From NCBI RefSeq assembly GCF_900111105.1, contig NZ_FOGC01000008.1, positions 113,785 through 177,784 of the forward strand: a stretch of DNA of 64,000 nucleotides, given 5' to 3'. Under the pieces are notes generated by a model. It did no database searches, was not told the DNA's origin, and saw nothing but the letters and a program-made list of their open reading frames with translations. Source of the stretch: Rosenbergiella nectarea. GTDB lineage: Bacteria; Pseudomonadota; Gammaproteobacteria; Enterobacterales; Enterobacteriaceae. Shown one piece after another: positions 51,643 to 62,948 of the stretch (its first letter is position 1; every line of letters begins with the position of its first letter). A program made the position numbers and the translations under genes.

Positions 51643-52247
51643 TGCCAACCATGCCAATGATCACGGCGCTACTTGAGCAAGGACTTAACCGAACGCTCTG
51701 GCAGGATCGCGGGGCGAAAAGTACTCGGCAGCGCTTAAAAGGGAAAATTCTTACCCTCAATATTCGTGAGCTGCGTCAGCCGCTAGTGCTGTACTTCAGC
51801 GACCAGCAGATCGATGTATTGAATATGGAAACGCCCGACAGTGATTGTACCGTCACGCTAAGCATCACTGTGCTACCTCAGCTTCAGGATCGTAAAAACC
51901 TGACATCGTTGATTAAGTCGAGTCAAGTCGAGGTAGACGGTGATCTACAGGTCATTCAGCTCTTTTCAACGTTGATCGATTTAGCAGAATTCGACCCTGC
52001 CGAGTATCTCGCGCCTTGGGTCGGGGATTTATTCTCGCAATCGGTGACCCAGACGGGTAAAAATATCGCTAACTTCGTCCAGCGAACCTTTCTTCGACGG
52101 CAGTCACAGGTCAGTGATACGCTGATTGAAGAGTGGCGCGTTGTACCGGGTGCTCTTGAACAAGCGTGGTTTTGTGAAGAAGCGCAGGCTGTCGCCCGAC
52201 AGTGTCAGGCGTTAGACGATCGTTTATCGAAATTGGAGACTCTATGA
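51642..52247 (+). CDS. ubiJ: Ubiquinone biosynthesis accessory factor UbiJ
   Basis: UbiJ, an SCP2-domain lipid-binding protein, is part of the soluble Ubi complex with UbiK. The 201 residues equal the E. coli length. The N-terminal SCP2 fold (about 15-110) binds ubiquinone intermediates; the C-terminal part is helical and ends in a coiled coil ([15 protein letters not shown]) that in the family contacts UbiK. Start and stop overlap neighbours (TAATG, ATGA). Confidence 0.92.
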   Translation: MPTMPMITALLEQGLNRTLWQDRGAKSTRQRLKGKILTLNIRELRQPLVLYFSDQQIDVLNMETPDSDCTVTLSITVLPQLQDRKNLTSLIKSSQVEVDGDLQVIQLFSTLIDLAEFDPAEYLAPWVGDLFSQSVTQTGKNIANFVQRTFLRRQSQVSDTLIEEWRVVPGALEQAWFCEEAQAVARQCQALDDRLSKLETL

Positions 52248-53881
52248 CGTTTGGTGAATTGCGTCGGCTCTATTTTATTATTCGTATATTTTTAACTTAC
52301 GGATTAGATGAGTTAATTCCTCGAACTCGTTTAGCCTTGCCGCTTAGGCTTTGGCGTAAGGGTGTTTTTTGGATACCGAATAGGCACCAAGATAAGGCAA
52401 TTGGTTTACGTCTTCGTCTTGCCCTTGAGCAGTTAGGTCCGGTCTGGATCAAGCTGGGACAAATGCTGTCAACTCGACGCGATCTTTTCCCCCCTGAAAT
52501 TGCAGATCAGTTAGCCTCGCTTCAGGACCGTGTTCCGCCTTTTGATGGTGCTCGCGCTAAAGCGCAGATTGAAAAATCGCTAGGTGGGCCGGTTGAAACC
52601 TACTTCGACGATTTTGATATCAATCCCTTAGCCTCGGCATCGATCGCGCAAGTCCACACGGCTATTCTCAAAGAGAATCAAAAGCATGTCGTGATTAAGG
52701 TAATCCGTCCCGATATCCTGCCCGTGATCAAAGCCGATATGCGACTGATTTATCGGCTAGCGAGCTGGCTGCCGAGGATCTTACCGGATGGTCGTCGCCT
52801 GCGCCCGATTGAAGTTGTTAAAGATTACGAAAAAACTCTGATTGATGAGTTAAATCTCCTACGCGAAGGGGCTAACGCCATCCAACTACGCCGTAATTTT
52901 GAAGGGAATAACCTGCTGTATGTGCCGGAGATTTATTCCGATTATGGTAGTGAAACGATGTTGGTGATGGAACGCATCTACGGTATTCCTATCTCTGAGA
53001 CGCAAACACTGGTAGAGCGAGGCATTAATATGCAACTCCTCGCCGAGCGTGGGGTACAGGTCTTCTTTACCCAAGTGTTTCGTGACAGTTTCTTCCATGC
53101 GGATATGCATCCCGGTAATATTTTTGTCAGTCATGATCATCCCGATGATCCACAATATATTGCCATTGACTGTGGGATTGTCGGCTCATTAAATAAAAAC
53201 GATAAACGCTATCTCGCAGAAAACTTTATCGCCTTTTTTAATCGTGATTATCGACGCGTAGCTGAACTACATGTGGATTCTGGCTGGGTACCACCAGACA
53301 CTAATGTTGAGGATTTTGAGTTTTCAATCAGAACGGTTTGCGAACCAATCTTTGAAAAACCACTGGCTGAAATCTCATTTGGTCATGTGTTACTTAATCT
53401 TTTCAACACAGCTCGTCGCTTCAATATGGAAGTCCAGCCGCAACTGGTACTGTTACAAAAAACCTTACTTTATATTGAAGGTATTGGTCGCCAACTTTAT
53501 CCGCAACTGGACTTATGGAAAACGGCGAAGCCTTTCCTTGAAGAGTGGATTAAAGATCAAGTGGGCCTCCCTGCGCTCTGGCGTACGGTAAAAACCAAGG
53601 CCCCTATGTGGGCGGAACGTCTACCTGAACTGCCTGAACTGGTCTTCGATACGCTTCATCACCATAAATTGTTAAAGCATAGTGTTGATAAGCTCGCCGA
53701 TCAACTCAACCAACAGCATAACCGTCATATACAAGTTCGATACTTGTGGGGAATGGGCGCCATCTGTTTGCTGAGTAGCACAGCAGTAATGCTGGTTCAC
53801 CCGGAATTGAAGTGGATGTCGGGGGGATTACTGGCAGGAGCCTTGATTAGCTGGATAGTGGGCTGGCGAAAAACTACGTAA
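52244..53881 (+). CDS. ubiB: Ubiquinone biosynthesis ATPase/kinase-like UbiB
   Basis: UbiB is an atypical protein-kinase-like ATPase of the inner membrane needed for ubiquinone synthesis. The 545 residues match the E. coli protein (546). The KxGQ motif is in [20 protein letters not shown], the A-rich loop in ASIAQVHTA, the catalytic region in [13 protein letters not shown], and DCGIVGSL follows; two membrane helices are at the C terminus (about 500-540). I chose ATG at 52244, overlapping the ubiJ stop as ATGA; an ATG at 52202 lies in ubiJ. Confidence 0.96.
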   Translation: MTFGELRRLYFIIRIFLTYGLDELIPRTRLALPLRLWRKGVFWIPNRHQDKAIGLRLRLALEQLGPVWIKLGQMLSTRRDLFPPEIADQLASLQDRVPPFDGARAKAQIEKSLGGPVETYFDDFDINPLASASIAQVHTAILKENQKHVVIKVIRPDILPVIKADMRLIYRLASWLPRILPDGRRLRPIEVVKDYEKTLIDELNLLREGANAIQLRRNFEGNNLLYVPEIYSDYGSETMLVMERIYGIPISETQTLVERGINMQLLAERGVQVFFTQVFRDSFFHADMHPGNIFVSHDHPDDPQYIAIDCGIVGSLNKNDKRYLAENFIAFFNRDYRRVAELHVDSGWVPPDTNVEDFEFSIRTVCEPIFEKPLAEISFGHVLLNLFNTARRFNMEVQPQLVLLQKTLLYIEGIGRQLYPQLDLWKTAKPFLEEWIKDQVGLPALWRTVKTKAPMWAERLPELPELVFDTLHHHKLLKHSVDKLADQLNQQHNRHIQVRYLWGMGAICLLSSTAVMLVHPELKWMSGGLLAGALISWIVGWRKTT

Positions 53882-53965
53882 AGAGTCATGGTAGAGCACA
53901 GCATTGCCGTTAAACATCTGGTATGATCAATTTTAATTAACAAGCTATTATCATTTGAGGTCATC

Positions 53966-54208
53966 ATGGCTGGGATAAGTATTACCAAACTCCTCATCAT
54001 TGCCGTTATTGTTATCCTTTTCTTCGGAACAAAAAAGCTGCGTAATTTAGGCTCCGATTTAGGGTCATCAATCAAAGGTTTCAAAAAAGCAATGAGCGAC
54101 GATGAAACGAAAAAAGATCAGGATGCCGAATTCTCGACAAAATCCCTCTCTGATTCTGAAAGCGCTTCGCAATCTGAAGTTAAGCATAAAGACAAAGATC
54201 AGGTATAA
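53966..54208 (+). CDS. tatA: Twin-arginine translocase subunit TatA
   Basis: TatA assembles into the protein-conducting element of the Tat system for folded proteins. The 80 residues have the short membrane helix ([20 protein letters not shown], with the FGTKKL hinge), the amphipathic helix [18 protein letters not shown], and a charged tail. Heads the tatABCD group, 84 bases after ubiB. Confidence 0.96.
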   Translation: MAGISITKLLIIAVIVILFFGTKKLRNLGSDLGSSIKGFKKAMSDDETKKDQDAEFSTKSLSDSESASQSEVKHKDKDQV

Positions 54209-54211
54209 CCC

Positions 54212-54787
54212 GTGTTCGATATTGGATTTAGCGAGTTACTGTTGGTTTTCGTTATAGGGCTTGTTGTCTTAGGCCCTGAACGACTCCCCGTAGCGGTCAA
54301 AACCGTCGTCGGTTGGATCCGTGCTATCCGTTCTTTGGCTGCCAACGTACAGCATGAACTGGCGCAAGAACTCAAGCTTCAAGAGCTGCAGGACAGCGTT
54401 AAAAAGGTGGAAGAGGCCGGTAAAGGCATGCTTTCCCCAGAGCTGAAAGAGTCAATCGAAGAGCTACGCAAAACGGCTGATTCGGTGAAGCAAACCTATC
54501 ATGAATCGATTGAGACTGAGCGCAGTGAAGATTTAGCCTCTCACACAGATTCAGTAGAAAAAGCGAAAGCCTCAGCGTCGAGCCAGCCCCAGCCAGACAG
54601 CCAAACGACTCAGCCAACGGTGAGTTCCTCACGCTTAGTGACCCCTGAAGATGAAAAAGCGCCTACTGCGGCCAAGCCAACCCCAGCGGTTGAAGCGGCT
54701 CCTGCGGCCAAGCCAACCTCAGCGGTTGAAGCGGCTTCTGGCGTCGTAAAAGAAGCAACCCACTCTACTAGCGAAGATAAAAGTTAA
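54212..54787 (+). CDS. tatB: Twin-arginine translocase subunit TatB
   Basis: TatB pairs with TatC to receive Tat substrates. The 191 residues start with the [20 protein letters not shown] membrane helix and [12 protein letters not shown] hinge, then a long amphipathic helix and a low-complexity C-terminal tail rich in Ala, Lys and Pro with a 12-residue tandem repeat (AAKPT-type). Starts GTG at 54212, three bases after tatA. The stop overlaps tatC (TAATG). Confidence 0.95.
   Translation: MFDIGFSELLLVFVIGLVVLGPERLPVAVKTVVGWIRAIRSLAANVQHELAQELKLQELQDSVKKVEEAGKGMLSPELKESIEELRKTADSVKQTYHESIETERSEDLASHTDSVEKAKASASSQPQPDSQTTQPTVSSSRLVTPEDEKAPTAAKPTPAVEAAPAAKPTSAVEAASGVVKEATHSTSEDKS
54668..54739 (+). 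repeat. 36-bp tandem duplication inside tatB
   Basis: Two head-to-tail copies of a 36-base unit (54668-54703 and 54704-54739) that differ at only two bases and encode [12 protein letters not shown] and [12 protein letters not shown]. It lengthens the disordered tail of TatB and is in frame, so harmless; such units may vary in copy number among strains. Confidence 0.85.
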
Positions 54788-55539
54788 TGGATGTCGAAGA
54801 TACTCAACCGCTAATCAGCCACTTAATTGAGCTACGTAAGCGGCTGCTTAACTGTATTATTGCTGTATTTGTTATTTTTCTAGCTTTAATCTATTTCGCT
54901 AATGATATTTATCAAATGATTGCCGCGCCGCTTATTCGACAAATGCCGGTTGGTGCGAGCATGATTGCGACAGATGTCGCGTCACCCTTTTTTACCCCGA
55001 TTAAACTGACCATTATTGTCTCAGTCTTTTTGGCAGTGCCCGTCATCCTTTACCAAGTCTGGGCCTTTATCGCACCGGCACTCTATCGCCATGAACGCAA
55101 ACTGGTGATGCCGTTACTCTTCTCGAGTAGCCTGCTGTTTTACGTGGGAGTAGCATTTGCCTATTTTATTGTCTTCCCGCTAGCGTTTGGTTTCTTTGCT
55201 AAGACGGCTCCACAAGGCGTACAGATTGCCACCGATATCAGTAACTACCTCGACTTCGTTATGGCGATCTTCCTAGCCTTTGGTGTTGCCTTTGAAGTCC
55301 CCATCGCAATAGTCCTGTTGTGTTGGACCGGCTTAACCACGCCTGATGATCTCCGTAAAAAACGACCGTATATCTTGGTGGGTGCGTTTGTCGTAGGGAT
55401 GCTGTTAACACCTCCTGACGTTTTTTCTCAAACTTTACTCGCTATTCCGATGTACTGCCTATTCGAAGTCGGCGTATTCTTCTCCCGTTATTATGTAGGA
55501 AAAGGACGTTGGGATAAGGAACAGGATAGCGAATCCTGA
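54787..55539 (+). CDS. tatC: Twin-arginine translocase subunit TatC
   Basis: TatC recognises the twin-arginine signal. The 250 residues have six membrane helices; the N-terminal [15 protein letters not shown] and the loop [20 protein letters not shown] with [12 protein letters not shown] are the family motifs. Start overlaps the tatB stop. A short hairpin region separates it from tatD. Confidence 0.96.
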   Translation: MDVEDTQPLISHLIELRKRLLNCIIAVFVIFLALIYFANDIYQMIAAPLIRQMPVGASMIATDVASPFFTPIKLTIIVSVFLAVPVILYQVWAFIAPALYRHERKLVMPLLFSSSLLFYVGVAFAYFIVFPLAFGFFAKTAPQGVQIATDISNYLDFVMAIFLAFGVAFEVPIAIVLLCWTGLTTPDDLRKKRPYILVGAFVVGMLLTPPDVFSQTLLAIPMYCLFEVGVFFSRYYVGKGRWDKEQDSES

Positions 55540-55588
55540 GGTCCCCCTCTCAGGTTCTGCGGGATAAGCTGCGGAACAACGTTGAACC

Positions 55589-55608
55589 AGGCCACCTAAG
55601 TGTGGCCT
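55589..55608 (+). terminator. Hairpin between tatC and tatD
   Basis: AGGCCAC pairs with GTGGCCT around a six-base loop. No T run follows, so it may attenuate or process rather than stop the tatABCD transcript. Confidence 0.4.
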
Positions 55609-55624
55609 CGCGTTGGAAAATAAG

Positions 55625-56413
55625 ATGTTTGATATTGGTGTTAACCTAACAAGTACGCAGTTTGCAAAAGATAGAAAACAGATCGTCACTCGTGCTCAGC
55701 AGGCAGGCATCACTGGGATTTTAATTACCGGAACGAATGCACTCGAAAGCCAGCAAGCACACTCTCTCGCTACACAACATCCAGGCTACTGTTGGTCCAC
55801 TGCCGGCGTTCATCCACATCATGCCAGTGAATGGTCGCAAGAAACCGCTGGCACGCTTCGCCGGTTAGCGCGCCAACCTCAAGTGGTCGCTATTGGTGAG
55901 TGTGGCCTAGATTACAATCGAAATATCTCTGTCCCTGAGCAACAAGAGTACGCGTTCAATGCGCAACTTGAGTTAGCGGCTGAATTATCAATGCCAGTCT
56001 TTCTTCATTGTCGCGAAGCGCACGATCGCTTTATGGCGATTCTCACGCCATGGTTAGACAAACTTCCCGCGGTAGTGGTGCACTGTTTCACCGGTACGCG
56101 TAAGGAACTCGAGGACTATATTGCGCAGGGCATGATGATTGGTATTACCGGATGGGTGTGCGATGAACGGCGTGGGGGGGAGGTTCGGGAACTATTACCA
56201 CTGATCCCTGCTGCTCGCTTATTACTCGAAACCGATGCCCCTTATCTACTTCCGCGAGATATGCGGCCACGGCCACCCTCAAGGCGTAATGAACCTTGTT
56301 ATCTTCCTCATATAGTCCATCAGGTCGCAACCTGGCGCGGTGAAGATGCGCAAAGCTTAGCGGTGCAAACCGATAGTAACGCCCGGCGTTTATTCGGTCT
56401 CAGCGGTTTATAG
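55625..56413 (+). CDS. tatD: Metal-dependent DNase/hydrolase TatD
   Basis: TatD is a Mg2+-dependent 3'-5' exonuclease of the TatD amidohydrolase-like family; it is not part of the Tat channel. The 262 residues begin [13 protein letters not shown], and show [43 protein letters not shown] and [12 protein letters not shown], the metal-binding blocks. I chose ATG at 55625 (E. coli N terminus) over TTG at 55613. It ends one base before the stop of the converging rfaH. Confidence 0.92.
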   Translation: MFDIGVNLTSTQFAKDRKQIVTRAQQAGITGILITGTNALESQQAHSLATQHPGYCWSTAGVHPHHASEWSQETAGTLRRLARQPQVVAIGECGLDYNRNISVPEQQEYAFNAQLELAAELSMPVFLHCREAHDRFMAILTPWLDKLPAVVVHCFTGTRKELEDYIAQGMMIGITGWVCDERRGGEVRELLPLIPAARLLLETDAPYLLPRDMRPRPPSRRNEPCYLPHIVHQVATWRGEDAQSLAVQTDSNARRLFGLSGL

Positions 56414-56902
56414 TTATTTTTTGGTAAATGCGTCGTTCTCAACGCTGCGTGCCACTGTCTTGTTTAACAGATTGAGCAATAAGATTGAGCGTGTTTCGCC
56501 ATCAGTTTCTTGGTAAATAGCGCTCATCCCTTCAAAGATACCGCCAGTAATCATGACGCTTTCACCCGCTTGCGGGAGAGCGGGACAGAAAGGGCTCTCT
56601 GAGGGACAGGCCTGCAAACTGGTGATCACTTGTTCGGGGACAAGAGCGGGCGTTGAGCCAAAGCGAACGAAATGGCTGACTCCACGTGTGGCACTGATGG
56701 TGGTAGTATGAATGATCTCTGGATCGAACCGCAAAAAAAGGTAGTTCGGGAAGAGTGGCTCACAGACCTTTTTGACTTTGGCCCGCACCAACTTTTCCGT
56801 CTCAATGATTGGGACAAAACAGGTGACTTGCTGTCTCTCTAAATGCTCCTGCGCACGAGCCATCTGCCCACGCTTGCAATACAGTAAATACCAACCAGCC
56901 AT
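56414..56902 (-). CDS. rfaH: Transcription elongation/antitermination factor RfaH
   Basis: RfaH is a NusG paralogue recruited at ops sites to help long operons (LPS, capsule, some virulence operons) to be read. The 162 residues equal the E. coli length. The NGN domain starts MAGWYLLYCKRGQMARAQEH and has LFPNYLFLRFDPE; the C-terminal fold-switching domain follows (about 110-162, AGESVMITGGIFEGMSAIYQ). I chose ATG at 56902 with a GGAGAG site; a longer frame from 56935 is less likely. Converges on tatD, as in E. coli. Confidence 0.95.
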   Translation of the reverse strand: MAGWYLLYCKRGQMARAQEHLERQQVTCFVPIIETEKLVRAKVKKVCEPLFPNYLFLRFDPEIIHTTTISATRGVSHFVRFGSTPALVPEQVITSLQACPSESPFCPALPQAGESVMITGGIFEGMSAIYQETDGETRSILLLNLLNKTVARSVENDAFTKK

Positions 56903-57083
56903 AATCTCTCCAAAGGTAACGGTAAATGATAACAAAGAGATATTTATTGGTATAGTTTACTTGTGGGGTAATCTTAGGAGATCTCAGTAAATTCTGGAAT
57001 TTACCCAAATAAATCGCAGCGCCCGTCGCTATTCATACATATAATGGCAGTATTGCCCATCATAATTGTAGATATCACCCGTT

Positions 57084-58559
57084 ATGAAATATCAGGACTT
57101 ACGAGACTTTATTCAGCAGTTGGAAGCCATCGGTGAATTAAAACGAATCACATTACCGATCGATCCTAATCTTGAAATGACTGAAATTGCTGACCGGACC
57201 TTAAGGGCAGGGGGCCCGGCGTTATTATTCGAAAACCCCAAAGGTTACGATATGCCAGTATTGTGTAACCTGTTCGGTACGCCGCGTCGTGTTGCCCTCG
57301 GCATGGGGAGAGAAGAAGTCAGTGCGCTGCGTGAAGTCGGAGAGCTCCTAGCATTTCTTAAAGAGCCTGAGCCTCCTCGTGGGTTCCGTGATCTCTTTGA
57401 TAAACTGCCGCGTTTCAAAAATGTCTTAAATATGCCGACTAAAAGGCTACGTTCGGCGCCTTGCCAACAACATGTAGAACAAGGCGACGAAGTCGACTTA
57501 CATAAAATTCCTGTCATGCGCTGTTGGCCAGAAGATGCCGCCCCACTGATTACATGGGGATTAGTGGTGACGCGCGGACCTCATAAAGAGCGACAAAATC
57601 TCGGTATCTATCGGTTACAAGTCATCGGTAAAAATAGGCTGATCATGCGTTGGTTGTCCCATCGCGGCGGTGCGCTCGATTTCCAGGAATGGTGTAAAGA
57701 ACATCCTGGCGAACGCTTCCCGGTGAGTGTCGCGTTGGGGGCTGACCCCGCCACCATTTTAGGGGCGGTCACGCCGGTACCCGATGGTTTATCCGAATAT
57801 GCTTTTGCCGGGTTGTTAAGAGGCACCAAAACAGAAGTGGTGAAATGCCTCTCTTCTGAATTGGAAGTTCCAGCAAGCGCTGAAATTGTGTTGGAAGGGT
57901 ATATCGAACCCGGTGATCTGGCACCAGAAGGCCCTTATGGTGACCACACTGGCTATTACAATGAAGTGGATGACTTCCCTGTTTTCACCGTGACGCATGT
58001 GACTCATCGCGATAAGCCTATCTACCATTCGACTTACACTGGCCGCCCGCCAGATGAACCTGCCGTACTCGGTGTTGCCTTGAATGAGGTATTAGTCCCA
58101 ATACTGATCAAACAGTTTCCAGAAATCGTAGATTTCTATTTACCGCCGGAAGGTTGTTCATATCGCTTAGCCGTGGTGACCATTAAGAAACAGTATGCAG
58201 GGCATGCAAAGCGCGTTATGTTTGGCGTGTGGTCTTTCTTACGTCAGTTTATGTATACCAAATTCGTGATAGTGTGTGACGATGACGTAAATGCTCGCGA
58301 TTGGAACGACGTTATTTGGGCGATCACCACACGAATGGACCCAGCACGAGATACAGTACTGGTCGAAAATACCCCCATAGACTATCTCGATTTTGCTTCA
58401 CCTGTTTCAGGACTCGGTTCAAAAATGGGAATGGATGCAACCAATAAATGGCCGGGTGAGACAGACCGTGAATGGGGACGACCAATCGTCAAAGACCCTG
58501 AAGTCACCGCTCGTGTGGATGCCCTGTGGGATGATCTAGCGATTTTTCAGACGAAATAA
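57084..58559 (+). CDS. ubiD: 3-octaprenyl-4-hydroxybenzoate decarboxylase UbiD
   Basis: UbiD removes the carboxyl group of the ubiquinone ring precursor using the prenylated FMN made by UbiX. The 491 residues (E. coli 497) carry [20 protein letters not shown], the metal- and cofactor-site region ([31 protein letters not shown]), the [13 protein letters not shown] segment with catalytic Glu, and [11 protein letters not shown]. Divergent from rfaH across 181 bases. Third ubiquinone locus in this window besides ubiE-J-B. Confidence 0.96.
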   Translation: MKYQDLRDFIQQLEAIGELKRITLPIDPNLEMTEIADRTLRAGGPALLFENPKGYDMPVLCNLFGTPRRVALGMGREEVSALREVGELLAFLKEPEPPRGFRDLFDKLPRFKNVLNMPTKRLRSAPCQQHVEQGDEVDLHKIPVMRCWPEDAAPLITWGLVVTRGPHKERQNLGIYRLQVIGKNRLIMRWLSHRGGALDFQEWCKEHPGERFPVSVALGADPATILGAVTPVPDGLSEYAFAGLLRGTKTEVVKCLSSELEVPASAEIVLEGYIEPGDLAPEGPYGDHTGYYNEVDDFPVFTVTHVTHRDKPIYHSTYTGRPPDEPAVLGVALNEVLVPILIKQFPEIVDFYLPPEGCSYRLAVVTIKKQYAGHAKRVMFGVWSFLRQFMYTKFVIVCDDDVNARDWNDVIWAITTRMDPARDTVLVENTPIDYLDFASPVSGLGSKMGMDATNKWPGETDREWGRPIVKDPEVTARVDALWDDLAIFQTK

Positions 58560-58605
58560 AGGCCAACACTACAATAAACTTGTCAATGCCTGACAGAGGT
58601 AATGA

Positions 58606-59307
58606 ATGACTATTTTGAGCTGTAACGTAATTTCTGTAGAAACCATCACCGAGACCGTTTATCGCGTGAGGATTGTCCCTGAAACCGAATTTACTTTTCG
58701 CGCTGGCCAATATTTAATGGTTGTGATGGATGAGCAAGACAAACGTCCGTTCTCTGTGGCGTCAACGCCAATGGAAAAAGATATTATCGAATTACATATT
58801 GGCGCTTCGGATATGAATCTTTATGCCATGGCGGTGATGGACAAAATTCGCCAGCAGAAAACCATTCAAGTGGACATGCCTCATGGTGATGCGTGGTTAC
58901 GTGAAGGGGGTCAACGCCCTATTATTCTCATTGCGGGGGGCACCGGATTTTCTTATGCCCGTTCAATCCTATTAACCGCCCTAGCGGAAAATCCAGAGCG
59001 TGAGATTGAGCTCTATTGGGGAGGGCGTGAGCCTCAACACCTGTATGATTTAACTGAGCTGGAGGCATTAGCTGTACGTCACCCCTCACTCAAAATTATA
59101 CCGGTGGTCGAGCAACCCGATGCTCATTGGCAGGGGCGCACGGGAACGGTTCTCCCCGCGGTACTCAATGATCACGTCTCGCTTGCTGAACATGATATCT
59201 ATATTGCAGGTCGCTTTGAAATGGCCAAAATCGCTCGCGAGCGTTTCTGTGCGGAAGCGGGCGCGCAAGCTGAAAATATTTATGGGGATGCTTTCGCTTT
59301 CTTATAA
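58606..59307 (+). CDS. fre: NAD(P)H-flavin reductase Fre
   Basis: Fre reduces free flavins with NAD(P)H and supplies reduced flavin to several enzymes. The 233 residues equal the E. coli length. The flavin-binding motif [10 protein letters not shown] and the nucleotide motif [14 protein letters not shown] are clear, with the closing YGDAFAFL. It follows ubiD by 46 bases and ends in a good terminator. In E. coli fadA and fadB lie between fre and pepQ; they are absent here. Confidence 0.95.
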   Translation: MTILSCNVISVETITETVYRVRIVPETEFTFRAGQYLMVVMDEQDKRPFSVASTPMEKDIIELHIGASDMNLYAMAVMDKIRQQKTIQVDMPHGDAWLREGGQRPIILIAGGTGFSYARSILLTALAENPEREIELYWGGREPQHLYDLTELEALAVRHPSLKIIPVVEQPDAHWQGRTGTVLPAVLNDHVSLAEHDIYIAGRFEMAKIARERFCAEAGAQAENIYGDAFAFL

Positions 59308-59336
59308 GTTATTTTCAGTAACCTAGATTTCATAAT

Positions 59337-59372
59337 AAAGGCCGATTAACTCACCGTTATCGGTCTTTTTAT
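59337..59372 (+). terminator. Rho-independent terminator of fre
   Basis: AGGCCGATTAAC pairs with GTTATCGGTCT (one bulged T, one G-T pair) around a short loop, followed by TTTTTATTT. It ends about 140 bases before pepQ. Confidence 0.85.
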
Positions 59373-59510
59373 TTGAGAAGTACTATTCACACCATCCGAC
59401 GCTTTTTAACCTATACCGTTTTGCCCCGTATCGCTGAGGAGCCATTGCGCACTCCAGTAAAAAGCTGTGCTACCATATGGGCTGATTTTGAACCGTTTGG
59501 AGAAGGCAGA

Positions 59511-60842
59511 ATGAATTCGTTACCCGCACTCTATCGTGCTCATCTTGAAAGTTTGGTCGCTCACGCACGGATTATTTTGGCGCGATCACAGCGCGATGCA
59601 CTATTGATTCATTCTGGAGAGCTCATCACCGCGTTCCAAGATGACCATGCTTATCCTTTTAAAGTTAATCCCTTATTTAAGGCCTGGTTGCCAATCATCG
59701 AAACCGCAAACTGCTGGTTGTGGATTGATGGCCAGACTCCCCCCACACTCTATTTCTATTCTCCTACCGACTACTGGCACAAAGTCGATCCGCTTCCAGA
59801 TACCTTTTGGAGCCGAGAATTTACTGTTGTGGCGTTAAAACAGGCCAATGATATCGCAACCTTACTCCCGGCTGATCGCAGCAACGTGGCTTACCTTGGG
59901 GCGGCGACTCATCGCGCAACAGAGCTTGGGATCCCAGCCTCACAACAAAACCCGCAACCGATCATCGACTATCTTCATTATTATCGCAGTTTTAAAACTG
60001 ATTATGAGCTGTACTGCATGCGTGAAGCGCAGCAGAGTGCGGTGAAGGGGCATCTGGCCGCACGCGAGAGTTTCTTTGCGGGAGCAAGTGAATTCCAAAT
60101 CAATAATGATTATCTCGCGGCGACAGGACAACGTGATACCAATGTCCCCTATGGGAATATTGTAGCGATCAACGAACATGCCTCTGTCTTGCACTACACC
60201 CATTTAGATCATGAGCGGCCGAAAACACCACGCAGTTTCTTGTTAGATGCGGGCAGTGAGTTTAACGGTTATGCGGCCGACTTAACGCGGTCTTATGCAG
60301 CATCACCCACAACGTTATATGCCGAGCTAGTGGCGGCGTTAAATCAACATGAACTGGCGTTAATTGATACGTTAACAGTGGGGCAACGTTACAGCGACTA
60401 CCATCTGCAAATGAATCAGCGTATTGCTTCTATTCTCTGCGAAACCGGCATTATGAAAAGTATCAGCGAAGAGGCACTGGTGAGTGAAAATATTACTTCT
60501 ACCTTTATGCCGCATGGTGTGGGCCATTCGCTCGGATTACAAGTTCACGATGTTGCCGGTTTTATGCAAGACGACCAAGGGACACATCTTGCCGCCCCGG
60601 CTGAGTATCCATGGTTACGTTGTACGCGGATTATTGAACCCCGTATGGTGCTAACGATTGAACCGGGTTTGTACTTTATTGAGTCGCTTCTCGCACCTTG
60701 GCGTAATAGCCCATACAGCCAGCACTTCAATTGGAATGCAATAGATGAATTGAAAGGCTACGGTGGGATTCGTATTGAAGACAATGTCATCATGTGGCCT
60801 GACCACGTCGAGAATATGACGCGTGATTTACAGCTACCCTAA
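59511..60842 (+). CDS. pepQ: Xaa-Pro dipeptidase PepQ
   Basis: PepQ hydrolyses dipeptides with C-terminal proline and is a dinuclear metallo-enzyme of the pita-bread fold. The 443 residues equal the E. coli length. The metal ligands fall in [20 protein letters not shown] (two Asp), [15 protein letters not shown] (His), [10 protein letters not shown] (Glu) and GIRIEDN (Glu). I chose ATG at 59511 with GGAG nine bases before it; the longer in-frame start at 59373 overlaps the fre terminator. Stop overlaps yigZ as TAATG. Confidence 0.95.
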   Translation: MNSLPALYRAHLESLVAHARIILARSQRDALLIHSGELITAFQDDHAYPFKVNPLFKAWLPIIETANCWLWIDGQTPPTLYFYSPTDYWHKVDPLPDTFWSREFTVVALKQANDIATLLPADRSNVAYLGAATHRATELGIPASQQNPQPIIDYLHYYRSFKTDYELYCMREAQQSAVKGHLAARESFFAGASEFQINNDYLAATGQRDTNVPYGNIVAINEHASVLHYTHLDHERPKTPRSFLLDAGSEFNGYAADLTRSYAASPTTLYAELVAALNQHELALIDTLTVGQRYSDYHLQMNQRIASILCETGIMKSISEEALVSENITSTFMPHGVGHSLGLQVHDVAGFMQDDQGTHLAAPAEYPWLRCTRIIEPRMVLTIEPGLYFIESLLAPWRNSPYSQHFNWNAIDELKGYGGIRIEDNVIMWPDHVENMTRDLQLP

Positions 60843-61453
60843 TGCATAGCTACCCGATCCCTGTTCAAGCAGAAACGATAGTTGAAGAGACGATAAAAAA
60901 AAGTCGTTTCATCACCTATATTGTGCATACCGTTGGCGTTGACGCCGCAAAAAGTGTTGTTCAAGTTATTCGAGAACAACACCCTACGGCACGCCATCAC
61001 TGCTGGGCCTTTGTTGCGGGTGCCCCTAATGACTCGCAACAGTTGGGCTTTTCGGATGATGGTGAACCTTCGGGAACGGCAGGTAAGCCTATGTTAGCGC
61101 AATTAATGGGGAGCGGGCTGGGGGAAGTTACCGCCGTTGTTGTGCGTTATTATGGTGGAGTCATGCTTGGAACGGGGGGGTTAGTGAAAGCCTATGGTGG
61201 CGGGGTACAGTTAGCCCTTAAGCAAGTTGAACGGCAAATAAAAATTCCCAAAAATGCCTATTGGCTGCAATGTCAGTATGGCCAGTTAGCAGAGATCGAA
61301 CGTATCGTGCAACGTTACCAAGGTGAACTTCTCGATACTCATTTTACCGAACATGTCACGGTTAACATTGCCCTGCCTGAAGCCCTTTTAGCAGAGTGTA
61401 ATGAGGCACTGAGCCAGTTTAGTCGTGGTGAACTCCATTTACAGCAGCAATAA
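60842..61453 (+). CDS. yigZ: IMPACT-family protein YigZ
   Basis: YigZ belongs to the UPF0029/IMPACT family; its exact role in bacteria is not settled. The 203 residues (E. coli 204) have the N-terminal IMPACT domain with KKSRFITYIVHTVGV, HHCWAFVAGAPND and SDDGEPSGTAGKPML, GTGGLVKAYGGGVQLAL, and a C-terminal ferredoxin-like EF-G domain IV-type fold. Start overlaps the pepQ stop, as in E. coli. Confidence 0.93.
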   Translation: MHSYPIPVQAETIVEETIKKSRFITYIVHTVGVDAAKSVVQVIREQHPTARHHCWAFVAGAPNDSQQLGFSDDGEPSGTAGKPMLAQLMGSGLGEVTAVVVRYYGGVMLGTGGLVKAYGGGVQLALKQVERQIKIPKNAYWLQCQYGQLAEIERIVQRYQGELLDTHFTEHVTVNIALPEALLAECNEALSQFSRGELHLQQQ

Positions 61454-61487
61454 ATAATCCTGAATCAGGTCGAATAGGACAGGCAGC

Positions 61488-62939
61488 ATGCAATTCCGAG
61501 CCCTAACCCGTATTGTAGGTCTTTTAATTATTATCTTCTCCGGCACCATGATGTTGCCAGGGCTTGTGGCACTGATCTATCGAGACGGGGCAGGAAGAGC
61601 TTTTAGCCAAACCTTTCTCACCGCACTAGTCATCGGTTCATTACTTTGGTGGCCTAACCGTAAGCATCGGCGTGAACTCAAACCTCGCGAAGGTTTTTTT
61701 ATCGTCGTCCTATTTTGGATAGTACTGGGTAGCGTTGGGGCATTGCCTTTTATGTTTGCCGAGCGCCCACATCTTTCTGTCACTGACGCCTTTTTCGAGT
61801 CATTCTCTGGCCTGACCACTACCGGTGCGACAACACTTATCGGTCTAGATACTTTACCCAAGGCAATATTGTTTTATCGGCAGATGTTGCAGTGGCTAGG
61901 CGGTATGGGGATTATTGTCTTAGCCGTAGCAATCCTACCTATATTAGGGGTAGGGGGGATGCAGCTTTACCGCGCAGAAATGCCGGGACCCCTAAAAGAT
62001 AATAAGATGCGCCCAAGGATTGCTGAAACGGCTAAAACGTTATGGTTAATTTATGTATTGCTGACGATAGCCTGTGCTCTCGCGCTATGGTTTGCCGGGA
62101 TGCCATTATTTGATGCGATTGGCCATAGCTTCTCAACGATATCGATTGGTGGTTTTTCTACCCATGACTCGAGTGTCGGCTATTTCAACAGCCCACTGAT
62201 CAACAGTATTATCGCAATCTTCCTTCTCATTTCTGGCTGTAACTATGGTCTCCACTTCTCGCTGCTTTCTGGTCGAAACCTTAAAGTGTATTGGCGTGAT
62301 CCGGAGTTCCGCGTCTTCATTGGTGTGCAGTTAAGCCTGGTTGTTATCGCCACCCTGATTTTAATGACGCATCATGTCTATCACGGCTTTTGGGCCACAC
62401 TAGACCAAGCCTTTTTCCAAGTTGTCTCGATGGCAACGACATCGGGATTTACTACAGATGGTATCGCTCATTGGCCGTTATTCTTGCCCGTGCTGCTATT
62501 ATGTACCGCGTTTATCGGTGGGTGTGCAGGCTCGACAGGCGGCGGGCTTAAAGTGATTCGTATCCTTTTACTCTTTAAGCAAGGTAACCGTGAGCTAAAG
62601 CGCTTAGTGCATCCTAACGCAGTCTATACCATCAAATTGGGGGATCGCCCCCTACCCGAACGAATTATCGAGGCAGTATGGGGATTCTTCTCGGCTTATG
62701 CTTTAGTCTTTTTAGTCAGCATGATGGCGATCATCGCAACGGGCGTAGATAACTTTTCTGCATTTGCTGCGGTGGCTGCCACACTCAATAACTTAGGCCC
62801 TGGTCTTGGCGTGGTGGCAGATAACTTTGCGTCAATGAATGACACCGCGAAATGGATACTTATTTCGACTATGCTGTTTGGGCGTTTAGAAGTTTTTACG
62901 CTACTCGTTCTTTTCACGCCAACCTTCTGGCGTCAATAA
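61488..62939 (+). CDS. trkH: Potassium uptake protein TrkH
   Basis: TrkH is the K+ channel subunit gated by TrkA. The 483 residues equal the E. coli length, with four repeated membrane-pore-membrane units; the selectivity motifs are SGLTTTGATT, STISIGGFST, SMATTSGFTTDG and ATLNNLGPGLG. Follows yigZ by 34 bases and precedes hemG by nine. Confidence 0.96.
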   Translation: MQFRALTRIVGLLIIIFSGTMMLPGLVALIYRDGAGRAFSQTFLTALVIGSLLWWPNRKHRRELKPREGFFIVVLFWIVLGSVGALPFMFAERPHLSVTDAFFESFSGLTTTGATTLIGLDTLPKAILFYRQMLQWLGGMGIIVLAVAILPILGVGGMQLYRAEMPGPLKDNKMRPRIAETAKTLWLIYVLLTIACALALWFAGMPLFDAIGHSFSTISIGGFSTHDSSVGYFNSPLINSIIAIFLLISGCNYGLHFSLLSGRNLKVYWRDPEFRVFIGVQLSLVVIATLILMTHHVYHGFWATLDQAFFQVVSMATTSGFTTDGIAHWPLFLPVLLLCTAFIGGCAGSTGGGLKVIRILLLFKQGNRELKRLVHPNAVYTIKLGDRPLPERIIEAVWGFFSAYALVFLVSMMAIIATGVDNFSAFAAVAATLNNLGPGLGVVADNFASMNDTAKWILISTMLFGRLEVFTLLVLFTPTFWRQ

Positions 62940-62948
62940 GGTATATGA

